From Vigna angularis (lineage: Eukaryota > Streptophyta > Magnoliopsida > Fabales > Fabaceae), in NCBI RefSeq assembly GCF_016808095.1, contig NC_068975.1, forward strand, positions 28,261,501-28,325,500: a DNA stretch of 64,000 nucleotides. Reading direction: 5' to 3'. Positions 24,201 to 36,188 of this stretch are shown piece after piece; positions within the stretch are counted from its first letter, which is position 1, and every line of letters starts with the position of its first letter. A program made the translations under genes and the position numbers. Below the pieces are notes generated by a model that was not told where the DNA came from, ran no database searches, and worked only from the letters and a program-made list of their open reading frames with translations.

Positions 24201-26890
24201 TCATGATCCAATACGTGATAAATATATTTTACCTGTAAATCTAATTATAGGTAACACTTAAGATTTTTAAGTGTTTATGACTATTGGGTCATCTTCGATA
24301 TATGACCGAATGGTTGCTTGATGCAAACCCTAATGCATTGGTCTTAAATCACTCAGTCAGACCAGATGACCATACAATACACTTTATAACCTTGTTTCTC
24401 ATGTGACTTCTAACATAATAAATTAATAATTTTCTAACTCTCTTTCATCATTATTTAATTAACTCAACACTCAAAACTAACCACCTGTCTACAATTCAGA
24501 TAAAAAAAATCAAACAATCAAACTGTCATCTCGAATTCAAAATGAGAGTGAGTAATTTTCTCTTAGAGGATGAGCCTCACTTCACGAATATGTATTTCTT
24601 TTTTATAAAAAAGATGGGTAGAGGGAGGTCGAATCCTTGTTCCTTTGACCAATGTCTATGACTTATAATTAGATAGATTCTTAATGAACTAATATTAATC
24701 ATTCGTTATATTTTATTCCAAAAGTGTTACCATCTTCTAATGGATTATATCTATCCAGAATTTCCTTTTCAATTCATATATATCATGTGGCTGGGACGAA
24801 TAATTATTACAAAAGTAATTCAGTATGGATACATATGTCCACAAATCACTACTTTAATTTTAATTTATAGTAGTTACTGGTTTAACTAACTATTGTCTTT
24901 AAATTACATTCTTACACATAATTTAATTAATTCAACTTTTTTCAACTGATTCATTATATTTTGTAAAAATTTAAAGCCATCTATTAATGTTGCAACTTAC
25001 ATATGGGACCGTGCTTTTTAATCCTTCCAAAATAAATTATTATTATTTTTATCTCCTTTACGAAAATAGTACAGTTCAATTTTTTTAATAAATAAAGAAT
25101 TCCGAGGGGACAGTTTTCTTTGAACGGAATTAACTACATTTAATTTGTTTTCATAAATGAAGGTGCAAGTGGCGAAAAAATTAAGACTACAAATGAATGC
25201 TGTTCATTTACGATATATAATAAAAACATATTTAACCTAATGTTACTAAAATTTAATCTTCATTTCTTATTGGTAAAAAATATACACATCTACGTTTAAT
25301 GGTAATACATATTCATTTTTTAAATTTGATGTCTTACATGATTGCAAACATAGTTTTCTCTCTTAAAAAATATACATTTTTTAAATGTATTCCAATAAAA
25401 ATTCAACAAATTAGACGAGATATGAAGTTTAAGATTTTTATTTGGAAATGAATAAATGTGTAGAATCCAACTTCATCAGAAAGGTTTTTAAATATGACAA
25501 GTGGTGGCACCTATGCATACAAGTGGCAAACATTGAAACTGTATCCAAACCAGAGAAAAAGAATCCAAATTTGAGTTTAAAATTAATTAAAAAAGGTGGA
25601 ACCAACATTTGTTTATAGCACGTATCATTAGATAAAATAAAATGAAATATTTAATTAATCAGATTCTTCTCTCTTTTTACTTAAAATTATGTCGAATATT
25701 TTTTTCTGAAAGTGGAATATTAATTAAATTCAGTTATCGATTCAATTTATTACATGTTTAAATGTTCATTATTAAATTCTTATTATTAAATCTTCCTTTT
25801 AGTCTTCTTTGTACAGTTAGGTAAGTACTTCTCACATAAATTATATAAAAATGCATCATCACATTTTAAAAAGTCAAACGTGAAATAAAACAATGGATAT
25901 ATAAAATACAATATAAATTATATTTACATTTTTCAAAATTAAAGTTAAACAAATAATACATGTTAAATAGAGATAATAAATGTAATTTTGAATTATAACC
26001 TTCAATTAAAATTCAATTTACTTTGAATATTAAATAATTTAAACCATAAATAATCATTTAGACATAAATAATCACTTAGAGTAAGAAATACTAATAATAG
26101 TCTATATTTATTTAAGTGAGATCTATCGCGATAAAAAATATATATATAAAAGTGTTAATATATATATTATTTATTTGACAAGACGCGATAAAGAACATGG
26201 TTGAACAAGACTCATTAAGTCTTTTTATCTTATAATAATCTAAAATAGATTTATTAAAAAAATATTCATATATTAATGACAATAATAATTCATCTTGTCA
26301 GTTTTGTATAGATCAATTGTTCATAATCATATAAATATAATTAGTATTTCTTAGTAAATACCCAATCACCTTAATAATCACTCAATCTCATATACACACT
26401 TTCTCATATTCATATTGATTCTAAAACTCTTTAACTAACTTGAGCGTCATAGAATCTTTTGCAAAATCTTTTGCAGAACTAAAAATAACTCCAATAATTG
26501 AGCATAGATCTTGAAGGTGGACTTAAAGATAGAATTAGGATATTTGTAAATCGTGTGTGTTAGTATTTATACGAGAGTGAACTTTAAAAACTCTTTATCA
26601 CCTCATAAATCAAAATTTAACCATCAATCACCCTAAAACTAAAATATATCATTTTAATATTAATTTTGGTCTTTTGATGAGAATATCGAAATTTTTTTGT
26701 ACCAACTAATTTATGAATTTTATTATTTATATGTTAGTTAATTTTTATTTATTTATAGTTATAAAAGAACTATGATTTATTTTTTTATTTTTTTTAGAAT
26801 GAGAATGTACTTAGGAGATTAATGTGATGTGAGCTTAATCTAAACTATTGTCATCATTTTCAATGAAAAAATCTTAAAACAATATATTTA
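21264..26890. other. Long AT-rich intergenic region
   Basis: About 5.6 kb without a supportable gene. ORFs at 22437-22679, 22684-22881 and 23498-23734 lack motifs and are AT-driven. A phrase at 23727-23800 (TATAAAAGTAAAATAATTATAAAA and following) recurs near 53010-53090, so it is a dispersed repeat. Nothing else was recognised. Confidence 0.45.
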
Positions 26891-26901
26891 TGAATTTCTT
26901 T

Positions 26902-27100
26902 TAGTGCTGTCAAAATGAGTCGTAACCGGTGAACCAACTCGGTCCACCACATATTTGAGCTGGGTTGGGTTTGAAAAAAATATAATTTTTTTATGCGGGT
27001 TAGTTTTCAACCCAGCTTACTTAGAACTCGGCTCATCCAGTTTGAAAACCAACCCACATAAAAAAAATTGATCCGTGGTGAGCCGGGTCTGAAAATTATT
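26902..27100. mobile_element. Truncated hAT-like miniature element
   Basis: It starts with TAGTGCTGTCAAAATGAG, the same terminus type as the complete copy at 32546-33009, and continues with the same Trp/Gly-codon-like GC-richer phrases (GGTTGGGTTTGAAAAAA, ATGCGGGTTAG). The other terminus is missing. The copy ends in LTR-like sequence. Confidence 0.5.
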
Positions 27101-27124
27101 CTCAGCATCTTTATTATAAGATTA

Positions 27125-27250
27125 TTGCGTAAAGTCACTGACTTGAGCATCAGAATGTCTTTTGCAGGCACCCTCCCCCACGACTAGGACAAAGAGAAGA
27201 GAGAACAACGTAACCTGGATGATGGAGCGAACAACTTTGAATACTTTAAG
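27125..27250. mobile_element. LTR retrotransposon remnant
   Basis: The phrase ACTTGAGCATCAGAATGTC followed by TTTTGCAGGCACCC matches the phrase downstream of the TATA box in the solo LTR at 44425-45901 (ACTTGAGCGTCAGAGTGCC). Only this short part is left. Confidence 0.45.
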
Positions 27251-27651
27251 TAAAGAATCTCAACCCTACCGAAACACTTATATTATTTTAACATGACATA
27301 TTGTTTTCTAACCTATACTAAGAAGAAATTTTGATATGACGATAATGTTATATCATAATTATCAAAACGAATTATAGATTACAGGAGAAATTCAACAATA
27401 AATTATAAACAAACTTATATAAAAGACTATGAGACTAACTTTAACTCACTTAAAAATGATAAATTTGTAATTTTTTTTTATATTGTTTAACTTTCTTAAT
27501 TTTAGTTAAGATAATACACTCATTTTATTAACTAAAAGTTTCATCTAAATATATATGTCACAAAAAGAATGGAACGAACAGTCGTATAAATAATATTTCG
27601 AACTTAGCTTTTTATATTCATTAAATTGTCCAATCAATAAGTGAGAGAAAA

Positions 27652-28335
27652 TGTCTGTCAAAACAGGCCACCAAACCCAACCCAGCTCGGTTTAATCCGG
27701 TCCGATTCACCATAGTTGACTATTTAGTGAGTTAACCTAACTCAGCTCATTTATTAGTGAGCTGAAAAAATTTGAACCCAGCCCAACCTACCACGGGTTG
27801 GTGGATTAAACAGGTTGACTGACTGACTCACCTAATTACAAGTTTTTTTAATAAAAAAAAGTTACAATTTTTTGTAATTCAAATTTAAATAATTTCACTC
27901 TAAAACGATGACAAACTCTGACAATTCAAAATAAAAAAATAACATACAATTCAAATATAATCCAAAAGCAAATCCAAAAAACGAATAAATAAGTTTATAA
28001 TATTAATAACTTTTGTGTTAGTTATTCATTTATAAGATTAGAGTCTTGAATAGATAAATTTATAATATTTTGCTCTCTTGAAATAATTTTTGTGTCACTT
28101 ATTCCCATTTATAATATAATATAAAAATGTTAATTAATAATATTAAAACATAAAATAATAAATAATTAAATTAAACTACGTGGGTTGATGAGTCAACCTG
28201 GCTCGTCATATATTCAACCCGAATAAACCAAATTTTAAGTGAACTAGATTAAAAATTTATCCATATAAAAAAATTTATCTTTTTCAAAGAACACGAATCG
28301 GATTGACCCTCAAATTCTAACCATCTTGAGAGTAC
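27652..28335. mobile_element. Decayed hAT-like miniature element
   Basis: It starts near TGTCTGTCAAAACAGGCC and shares a long series of phrases with the copy at 51286-51864, for example AGTGAGCTGAAAAA and ACCACGGGTTGGTGGATTAAAC. The right end is diverged and no target duplication is visible. Confidence 0.5.
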
Positions 28336-29006
28336 TAGTTCTAACCATGCATCATGGATGATATAAAACACATTCTCTTTTTCTACTTTGAAAAGGTAAA
28401 AAGTTTACTAATTCTATTGAGGTTTAACTTTTGAAAAAAAAATGTAAACTGGTCTTCCCTCGGGAAATAAAGTGTAACGTTAGTTTGTATTATCTAGAAA
28501 AATATTGTTTTGTAAGATTCTAGGCATAGTTCAAGAAGTCAGGGGCAGGTCCGAGATGGGCACAACTGTCCTTGATCGTACGTACGTAAAGCCACATGGA
28601 AAGGTTAGCGTTGCATCCTATTCTTAACTTCTTTTCTACTCTGTGTAGGTCCACAAAAGATCCGTTGATCACAGTAATGAAAAAGATCGGACGGAGCAGA
28701 GTTAAAGTGAGTGGTGAAGCACGTGACACAGTCACACTTGTACACTTCTCTCTGGATGGCGTATATATATGAGTATAGTCTTTGTTTGTGTTGGGGAATG
28801 CGTTTCTCTCCCGTTTGTTGTGTTGTGTTGTGTGTCTGAGTCATGACTAACGTCCCAACCTCTCTCAGATGTTACTCCCTTACCTGCTTCCACAAAGCAG
28901 CAATCACACTCTCACACCCTTGGCGCTTTTCCCTTGTTTCCTTTTGAGCTTTTTCCAGAAACTCTCACAAACATTCAGACCTCCTTTCTGTATTGTTTTT
29001 GCAGTG
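28336..29006. other. Upstream region of the second SAUR gene
   Basis: No ORF of coding character. A TATA-like GTATATATATGAG lies at about 28760-28772, with CACGTGACAC at about 28719-28728 (ACGT core) upstream. CT-rich leader sequence follows up to the ATG at 29007. Confidence 0.4.
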
Positions 29007-29324
29007 ATGGGTGGCAGTGGGGAGAAGAGAGTGAAGGGTTTTCAGGGGAAGAAGGAAGGGTTCCGAGGAGGAGTGCCGAAAGGGTGTTTGGCCATAAAGG
29101 TGGGTCAAGGAGAAGACCAACAACGGTTTGTGGTGCCAGTCATGTACTTCAATCACCCACTCTTCATGCAGCTTCTCAAGGAAGCAGAGGAAGAGTACGG
29201 CTTCGATCAAAAGGGAACCATAACCATCCCTTGTCACGTCGAGCAGTTCAGGAACGTTCGAGGCATCATCGACAGCGAAAAGTCTCTCCTTCATAACAAT
29301 CACGTTCGCTGCTTCGGCTTCTGA
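29007..29324 (+). CDS. SAUR32-like: SAUR family protein, SAUR32-like
   Basis: Single exon, 105 residues from the ATG at 29007: MGGSGEKRVKGFQGKK, then the SAUR core VPKGCLAIKV, RFVVPVMYFNHPLFMQLL, EEYGFDQKGTITIPCHVE and the C-terminal VRCFGF. The order and spacing match SAUR32-type proteins closely. An in-frame ATG at 28869 would add 46 hydrophobic, low-complexity residues. I reject it because family members start with MG(T/G)GEK-like sequence. It is the paralogue of the gene at 20925 and keeps the canonical VPKGC, which the first copy has changed. Both genes point the same way, 7.7 kb apart. Confidence 0.95.
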   Translation: MGGSGEKRVKGFQGKKEGFRGGVPKGCLAIKVGQGEDQQRFVVPVMYFNHPLFMQLLKEAEEEYGFDQKGTITIPCHVEQFRNVRGIIDSEKSLLHNNHVRCFGF

Positions 29325-30740
29325 CCAACCAACACAGACCTTCTTCACCCTCACTTTATAATTTCTTGCAGGTACCGATGATTTCGCCTTGTAAATTCTC
29401 CGTTTTGTTTTACTTTCGTTAGTTGAGTGGTGATGACAGTGTGATAGAAACGAGACGAGGACGACAACATAATGTTACATCTTGCTGTTGTAGTTACCTT
29501 GTTATAGTTTTGTTAGCAATCTCAATGGAAAAGAGATGCTTTTTCTTTTTCTTAATTTCTAGAAGGATTTGTGGCCGTTAATGACAGAAGAAAGAGTTGA
29601 AAAGAACGCACGTGGGGGCCCAATTTAACGACTTCTATTATACTTCTTTCATTTCGGTCCTTAATAGTTTCTTATTTACCGTACATTATCGTTAAGTGGG
29701 TTTTTGTTAGAGGGAACTAATTACAGTGCGAATATACAAGTTTCTCTGTTGTTCCGTTCTTTTCAGAAGGCTACAATTTGTTGTCGATAGCCTGAATTCT
29801 TTCTTCTCTTTTTGTCTTATTTTCTGAATGGTAATTATTAATTACATGGATATTCCTTCTGATTAATGTAACTGTTAAATTTTATTTTACTTAGGAAAGA
29901 ATGTCGAAATATTATTCCAAAAGCATAAATAATAATTACTTTGGAAGTGCTTTATCCCATAAACTCTTGCACGTGCCTGTGAACAGTTGAAACTTGAACA
30001 GGAATATGAAGAATAAAGTGAAATTAAAATGGGGTGTGCACGAAGGAGAAAGATAGGGATAGGGCGTGGACCATTACTGAATGAAGCTGAACCCTGTGAT
30101 TTCTTTCGATGGTAGGAAAAAAAGTTGTACATCCTGCCTCCTTTTGGTACTACTACCCTACTACAACCATTTCGTGATTTATTATTTAAACTTGGTTAAT
30201 TTAGTTATTAATAGTAGAAACAAATATGATTATAGTTTTAAAATTAAATACTTCAATTTTCAATCTACAGAAAAAGAAAATAGTCATTTTTCTATGACAC
30301 AATTTTTAATATAATATCATCAGCGATTTAAAAGTAAAAAGCAGGTTTGATAAAAAAATTGATCGTTGGAGGTAAAACCAATGTTTATGATATATTAAAA
30401 AAAATGTATTACAATTATTCAAAATTATTGTTTAATCTTTTGGTATATAATTCAAATTGAGCCTGAGCTTTGTCTTCTTCCTAATAATTATTTGAATTAT
30501 TAGAGGAAACTGAAAACTCATTGAAATATACTTTTGAAGACGAGAAGGATCTAGAAGCCTTTCTTTTGTTTACTTATTTTCATTTTTCATGTATACTATG
30601 GGATTATCCAATTCCCCTTTTAGAGAGTGTTGCATGGATGATTTGTTTTATGAATTTGTTGCGATTTTTAGGTAAATTGAATGGATATAATGGTAAAATA
30701 AGAAAAAAACTTAAAAGAAAGAAAAAACAAATTTCTATGA
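29325..30740. other. Intergenic, AT-rich
   Basis: Contains the SAUR 3' flank and spacer. ORFs at 29887-30132 (-), 30081-30314 and 30521-30745 (+) have no recognised motif. Confidence 0.45.
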
Positions 30741-30743
30741 CAT

Positions 30744-31080
30744 AAATGACGTTATTTGTCATAGTAGATTGAATGTAAACAGTCACATAATGTTGGATAT
30801 ATTATAACGGGTAAAGAAAAAACGTCATAAAAAACTATATATTATGAGAGGTAAACAAAAGTATGTCATAATAACATATAGATATTATGATAAGTAACCG
30901 AAAATACATTATGGTAATTAAGGTGGACTTTATATGACATATAACTCAAAGTTCGTCATAGTAAATTGAATTTATGACAAAAATTTTCAATATCATAGAA
31001 AACACGAACAATGACTACTAGAACACCATAACACCTATCATATCCATTTTACTTGTCATAAAATATCATTTATGCAGTAC
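30744..31080. mobile_element. Possible miniature inverted-repeat element
   Basis: CATAAATGACGTTATTTGTC at the left is matched, imperfectly and inverted, by a right end that reads GCATAAATGATATTTTATGAC on the other strand. The inside repeats ATGTCATAAT-like phrases several times. No clean target duplication was found, so the class is open. Confidence 0.35.
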
Positions 31081-31499
31081 TGTATAACATGTTTCTACAT
31101 AACATGTTTCTAAATAAATTATAAAATCTAAAAAGAAATACAATGCTAAAAGTAAAATAATGGACAAAAGAAATTAAAATGGTATTAGAAATAGCAAATC
31201 ATTGTATATTATAATTTAAATGACGCATAATTATATTATTTATAGAAAAAAATATAAATATATGTTTAATTAAATATTGATCAAATTTAGAGTAAAGGAA
31301 TATCCTTCTCTTTCATTAACATCAATCAACAATTCAAATATTGTTCCTACTAAATCTGATAATGGACTTAGTTCAGAAACACTCAATGTTTCTTTCCTTT
31401 AGTGATAGTTTAGTGGATTTTTATAAAAGCAAAAGCAATTATTTTTCACTTTGTAGCTTAAGAGTAGTAAGATAATGGTATTGTCATCAGGGTTCATTG

Positions 31500-32150
31500 T
31501 TCTAAATGAACTTAAAGTTCAATATTTAAATCCAAGTATTATATTTTATTCATCTAAAGATCGAGATTTATACTATCATGGAGGGACCATAGCCTCCAAG
31601 CTCAAGCTTGGAAGGTGTAGAGTATAAATGTCTTGTACTTGTATAAATACTGAGATTCACTATCTCATACAAATCATATATAGTCCTCCATACTCAAGCT
31701 TGCAAGGTGAAGAGCCTAAATACTCGAATTAGCATTAGTACAAAAAGCATTTTTTGAAATTGTCTAATAGGCTTCGGTTCCAAGTAAAACAAAGTTTTTT
31801 AAAATATAGTGACATTTTTTAAATTTTTTGTACAACTATAGGTTTCAAATCTAAAATAATCGAAGTGTAAACTAGTATAGCATTTGGTTTTTTAAAGAAT
31901 TGAAGCCTATAGTTTTGCAAATAATTTCAAAAATGACATTGATGATATTTTTGAAAATATTTACAGAGTTATATGGTTCAATTCTAAAATAACCAAACTT
32001 TAAAGAATCGAAATCTAAAGTCATCCCAAAATTTCAAAAATAGTATTATTTTTTAATTTTATCTTTGTGACAAAGAATAAACTTCGGTTTTATAAGAACT
32101 GAAGCCGATTCTTTTGTTAGAGTTAATTTCTTAGATATTTAGAACTCGAT
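31500..32150. other. Repeat-derived stretch with inverted CTTCGGTT/AACTGAAG phrases
   Basis: Phrases like GCTTCGGTT, AATTGAAGCCTATAG and CTTCGGTTTTATAAGAACTG recur in both orientations. This is the pattern of a transposon's subterminal repeats, but no termini were found. Two related blocks (TCCAAGCTCAAGCTTGGAAG near 31598 and TCCATACTCAAGCTTGCAAG near 31687) form a small direct duplication beside it. Confidence 0.35.
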
Positions 32151-32545
32151 TCTCGATTATAAGCATTTGTTTCATTGTGCCCTTCAGAACTCTTTTGTTT
32201 TGCCCTATAACTCGAAGACGTGAATGCCACTGTCATTTCTCCATTGTCGTTACGAATGTGAATGTCACTCTATTTCTCCATCGTTGTTGTACTCGTGAGG
32301 TGTCATTTTCAACTACCATTGTGCAATCCTCTCCATTCTTCCTCACCTTGCTTCATTTCCATTATTGGCTCACTCATTTGTTCTCTATTCTCTCTTTTTT
32401 CTCTCTTTTTTTCTCCTTAAGGTTTGTTATGTTCTTCCTAACTCATGAATTTTGTGTTGTCATTCGTGTCCATGTTTTGCATTAAATTGACATTGTTGTA
32501 ACTCGTGTTTCCTTACCTTCAAAATGTGTTTTGCATTGTTGTAAT

Positions 32546-33009
32546 TAGAGTTGTCAAAATGGGTCACAACCCGCGGGCCAACTTGGCCTACCACGGGTTC
32601 GAGCCGTGTTGGGCTTGAAAAAATTGTATTTTTTTATGCGGGTCAGATTTCAACCTGACTCATTTAAACCCGTGGGTTGAACCCGTGGTGGGCCGGGTTG
32701 GCCCCACATACCTAATTTTATTTTATTAAAATTTAATTTTAATTTTACAAAAAAATATTTATTGTTTAAGTTCCCTATTTTCAAAATTAATTAAAGACCA
32801 ATGTTTGGAGTGAAATTTGTTTAGATTTGAATTATAGAAAGTTTATAATTTTTTTTATTTAAAAAATTTGTAATTAAGTGAGCCAACCTGTTTGGGTTGA
32901 GCCGGATTCGAATTTTTTTGGCTTGCTAATTAATGAGCCGCGTTGGATTGGCTCACTTAGTGACCAACCCGTGGTGGGTCAGGCCAGATGACCCGTTTTG
33001 ACAGCACTA
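32546..33009. mobile_element. hAT-type miniature element, complete, with 8-bp target duplication
   Basis: The left end is TAGAGTTGTCAAAATGGG. The right end read inward is TAGTGCTGTCAAAACGGG; the two agree at 15 of 18 positions. GTTGTAAT is repeated exactly on both sides (32538-32545 and 33010-33017), which is the hAT hallmark. At 464 bp it has no coding capacity and must depend on an autonomous hAT transposase elsewhere. Three further relatives lie in this window (26902, 27652 and 51286). Confidence 0.85.
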
Positions 33010-33069
33010 GTTGTAATACCTAGGTTCTTAAAAAATTATATATTTATATATGTTGTGAATATATATTTT

Positions 33070-33650
33070 TATATGTTTGATGTATTTGGTTTGATATATT
33101 AAAAATTTATTTAATAAGGTGTTCATAACTATTTTTTTATTTAATTTATATTTAGTGAGGTGTTTATAATCTATTTTTATTTATTATTTTATTTATGTAA
33201 TTTCTTTAGTGAGGTGTTCGTAACTTTATTTGTATTTTTATTTATTATTTTTGTTTATTTATTTTATTTAGTATTCATATTCTCATTTTATTTATATTTA
33301 TTATTTTGTTTATTTAGTGAATTTTCATAATCTCCTTTTAATTTATATTTATTATTATATTTATTTAATTTATTTAGTAAGGTGTTAATAACCTTATTTT
33401 TATTTATATTTATTATTTTGTTTATTTAATTTATTTAGTGATGTGTTCATAATTTTAATTTTATTTATATTTATCATACTCTTTATTTAATATATTAATG
33501 AGGTGTTTATATCCTCATTTTTATTTATTATTTTGATATTTAATTTTTTTAAATGAGGTGTTTATAACCTAATTTTTATACATTATTTTGATTTAATTAA
33601 TTTAGGAAGATAATCCTAACCTTATTTTTTTTATACATTGTTCTAACTAT
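33070..33650. repeat. AT-rich minisatellite, unit about 50-65 bp
   Basis: About nine or ten diverged copies of a unit built around GAGGTGTTCATAACC, followed by TTTTTATTTATTATTTTGTTTATTTAA-like sequence. Copy starts lie near 33116, 33158, 33212, 33376, 33437, 33498 and 33554. Units differ by small length changes. Confidence 0.75.
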
Positions 33651-33687
33651 ATATCTATATTGTTTGGTTTTAATATTTAATAATTTT

Positions 33688-33689
<2 letters not shown>

Positions 33690-33718
<29 letters not shown>
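33690..33718. repeat. (AT)n microsatellite, left part
   Basis: About 14 AT units, directly left of the solo LTR. TA-rich sequence resumes directly to its right. Confidence 0.9.
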
Positions 33719-33720
<2 letters not shown>

Positions 33721-33721
<1 letters not shown>

Positions 33722-34186
33722 GAAATATACCGGTTGGTGTTACAATGAGAATCAATTTACCGATAGGGGTAGCCGATCGGTCGAGGCAACCACTTTAGGT
33801 AATTAAAGATTAATTAATAGTGCAACGGTCATTTATGAGTAGTTAGTATGTATATTAACCGGCATTAATGGTTTGATTGTCGTATCAAATATGAATATAC
33901 GACATTAATGATTTGATTACCATATCAAATATGAATATACAATATTAATGGTTAATTAATGAGCTTGATTGCTATACAACCTATAAATATATTATCATTA
34001 TCAATGTCCAGGTAAAGACACATTTTACCAATTCTAACAAAATAGAGACCTTCTTGAGCGTCGGAGTGTATTCTACAGGTCAACAACCGGTTGGTGTGAA
34101 TTGCGTTATTGAAGAGGATTGGACGATTGGAGCATAGAGCAGAGCCAAAAAGGAGGACCGACCCTCATACCCTTTCAACCGAAACA
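33721..34186. mobile_element. Solo LTR inside a TA-rich microsatellite
   Basis: It starts TGAAATATACCGG and ends CAACCGAAACA, so it has the TG...CA ends of an LTR. Internal landmarks are a TATA-like CCTATAAATAT near 33980 and the phrase CTTGAGCGTCGGAGTGT near 34052, which matches the larger LTR at 44425-45901. No internal retrotransposon domain accompanies it. The TA flanks make the target duplication unreadable. Confidence 0.65.
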
Positions 34187-34280
34187 ATATATATATATAT
34201 ATACATATATATGTACATATATATATATATACATATATATGTATATATATATACATATATATGTATATATATATATATAT
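34187..34280. repeat. TA/TATAC microsatellite
   Basis: Alternating TA runs interrupted by periodic C or G (ACATATATATGTA units), probably the other side of the microsatellite split by the solo LTR. Confidence 0.85.
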
Positions 34281-34825
34281 TGATAAATAAAGATTTCATT
34301 TATTGTAGTTGGAGGTATAATTTTGGGATTTAAATGAGTAGATATTAGCTCATTTATCCTTACTAGCCACTACTAAATAGATTGACTTATTGAAGTTGGA
34401 GGTATAACTTTAGGGATTTTAATGAGTAGACTATTAACTCATTTTTTGTGATTGTGGTTTTCATCTATGATGGTTGCATATGTGCATGGGAATAGACATT
34501 TCACATGCAGTAGTGATGATCGACAACGAGTTTGTAAAATTATAAATAGAAATGAATGCATGCATACATTGATATGATTACGTATTCAAGAGTGTGTCTT
34601 CGTTAATAAAAAAATGTTTTCACTAATATAAAGTTATTTAAAATTTTGGAAAACTATAAATATGTAGTATGTATATTTACATTTTTTTACTAAATATTAT
34701 TATTTAGTAATGATCTGAATAGTTACAATTTATATATTTATAAATTAAAAAGAAAAAAAAACAATTTTTATGTACCGATTAACTATAAAAAAGATTATTT
34801 TTTTTTTCACTAGTGTTTGTCACAG

Positions 34826-35220
34826 GACAACTACTTATTAATTCTCCATTGGAAATTAAACTGATCCCGACTCTAATACTAATAGTTAAATTGAACATGT
34901 ATAATTCTGTCAAATGTTATAGCAGTTACTTATTAATTGTCCATTGGAAATTAAATTCAGGACTCTGAGTCTAATACTAATTTATTAAATTGAACAATTA
35001 TAATTATGTCAAATGTTATAGCAGTTACTTATTAATTGTCCATTGGAAATTAAATTTAGGACCCTGACTCTAATACGAATTCTTAAATTGAACATTTATA
35101 ATTATGTCAAATGTTATAGCAGTTACTTATTAACTGTCCATTGGAAATAAAACTCAGGATCCTGACTCTAGTACTAATTGTTAAATTGAACATTTATAAT
35201 TATGTCAAATGTTATAACAA
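34826..35220. repeat. Tandem repeat, unit 98-99 bp, four copies
   Basis: The phrase GCAGTTACTTATTAATTGTCC starts copies near 34922, 35021 and 35119, with a more diverged first copy from about 34826 and a partial end at 35220. Copies are highly similar (few changes each). The inside is a conserved series: CCATTGGAAATTAAA, GACTCTAATACTAAT and ATTATGTCAAATGTTATA. No coding frame is kept across copies. Confidence 0.9.
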
Positions 35221-35309
35221 TTAGTTAAGATCCAATTCTTTCCACTTAAGTGCCTCGGAGTTTGATTCTAATTTGGTCCTCAACTTCTGTGAACAATTAA
35301 TGGCACGTG

Positions 35310-35525
35310 CAATATTAATTATATTAAATTTTATTAAAAGTCTAATATTCTTTCTAAAATGTCATTATTACTAGTCTCCTAAAATAAATAAAATATACAA
35401 TAGATAATGGTTAGAGTTATTAAAACCGGTATGATATTGCTACATTAGTGAGGTGTACGTTACTTTAGGAAAGCTAAAGAGATAATCAGAAATCTAAACG
35501 TTATTACTTTGATTTGATATTTTCT
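35310..35525. repeat. Flank repeat D, first copy of the neprosin-unit flank
   Basis: This block (TTAAATTTTATTAAAAGTCT through ATTACTTTGATTTGATATT) matches 49975-50205 in order and orientation with scattered changes. It lies 3' of the first neprosin gene and marks the outer edges of the duplicated array. Confidence 0.7.
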
Positions 35526-36188
35526 TTTGCCCAAAAAGAAAAAAAAGGAAGAAAAATAGCGATGAATTTTTAACTTCATATCTGGCCAATGACAATAACA
35601 AAATAGTAAAACTTTATTAATATTAGTATAAAAGAAAATCATCACTATACATCTATACCAAGCTCTATGATAAAATTTTTACTTTCTATTTAATTATACA
35701 ACTAAATATAGAGACAACATTAGTAAACTAAGTAATACCATGAAACTCAAAGCATAAAACTATTAATTACAATACATGCGTTTTGATATATAATATAATA
35801 GTCGAAAATATTGAAATAGTCTCAGCTATCACGAATAGCGTTATGAATGAGTTAAATATATGAAAAATTTTGTTCACTAAATTTTAACTCAACAAGTTAA
35901 AGTATATGCGATTTAATAAATGATAAAGTTATGAAACAGAAAATTAAGATATATGAAAATGTAACTGAAAATATATATGAAAAAAGTTATGAAAATTTAA
36001 GATTGAATTAAAAGAATTAGTTTAAACTAAAAAAACTTGTATGACTGTTTGACTGACTATAAACAAAAATTTTCCAAGTAAATTAAAGATGCAATATAAA
36101 ATAAATGTAGTTGACGAAAGAAAATAATATAAAATTGATATATTGTGATAGTTTTGTTTATTTGATATAAAATATAATTGAAAAAAGA
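35526..36188. other. 3' flank of the first neprosin gene
   Basis: AT-rich, no coding signature. The presumed 3' untranslated region of the minus-strand neprosin gene begins at its right end. Confidence 0.4.

Noticed and set aside
28869..29006. Upstream in-frame ATG that would extend the second SAUR by 46 residues
   Set aside because: The extension is low-complexity and hydrophobic. Family members start at the MGGSGEK-type Met at 29007.
28934..29296. Out-of-frame ORF overlapping the second SAUR
   Set aside because: Frame shadow of the SAUR gene.
31013..31030. ACTACTAGAACACC as a CACTA-element terminus
   Set aside because: No matching inverted end and no target duplication were found nearby.
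32177..32485. 102-codon ORF, Phe- and Ser-rich
   Set aside because: No motif, T/C-rich composition and lying between transposon pieces. Likely chance.
34826..35220. CRISPR-like array
   Set aside because: Repeats are head-to-tail without unique spacers, in a plant genome. It is a plain tandem repeat.
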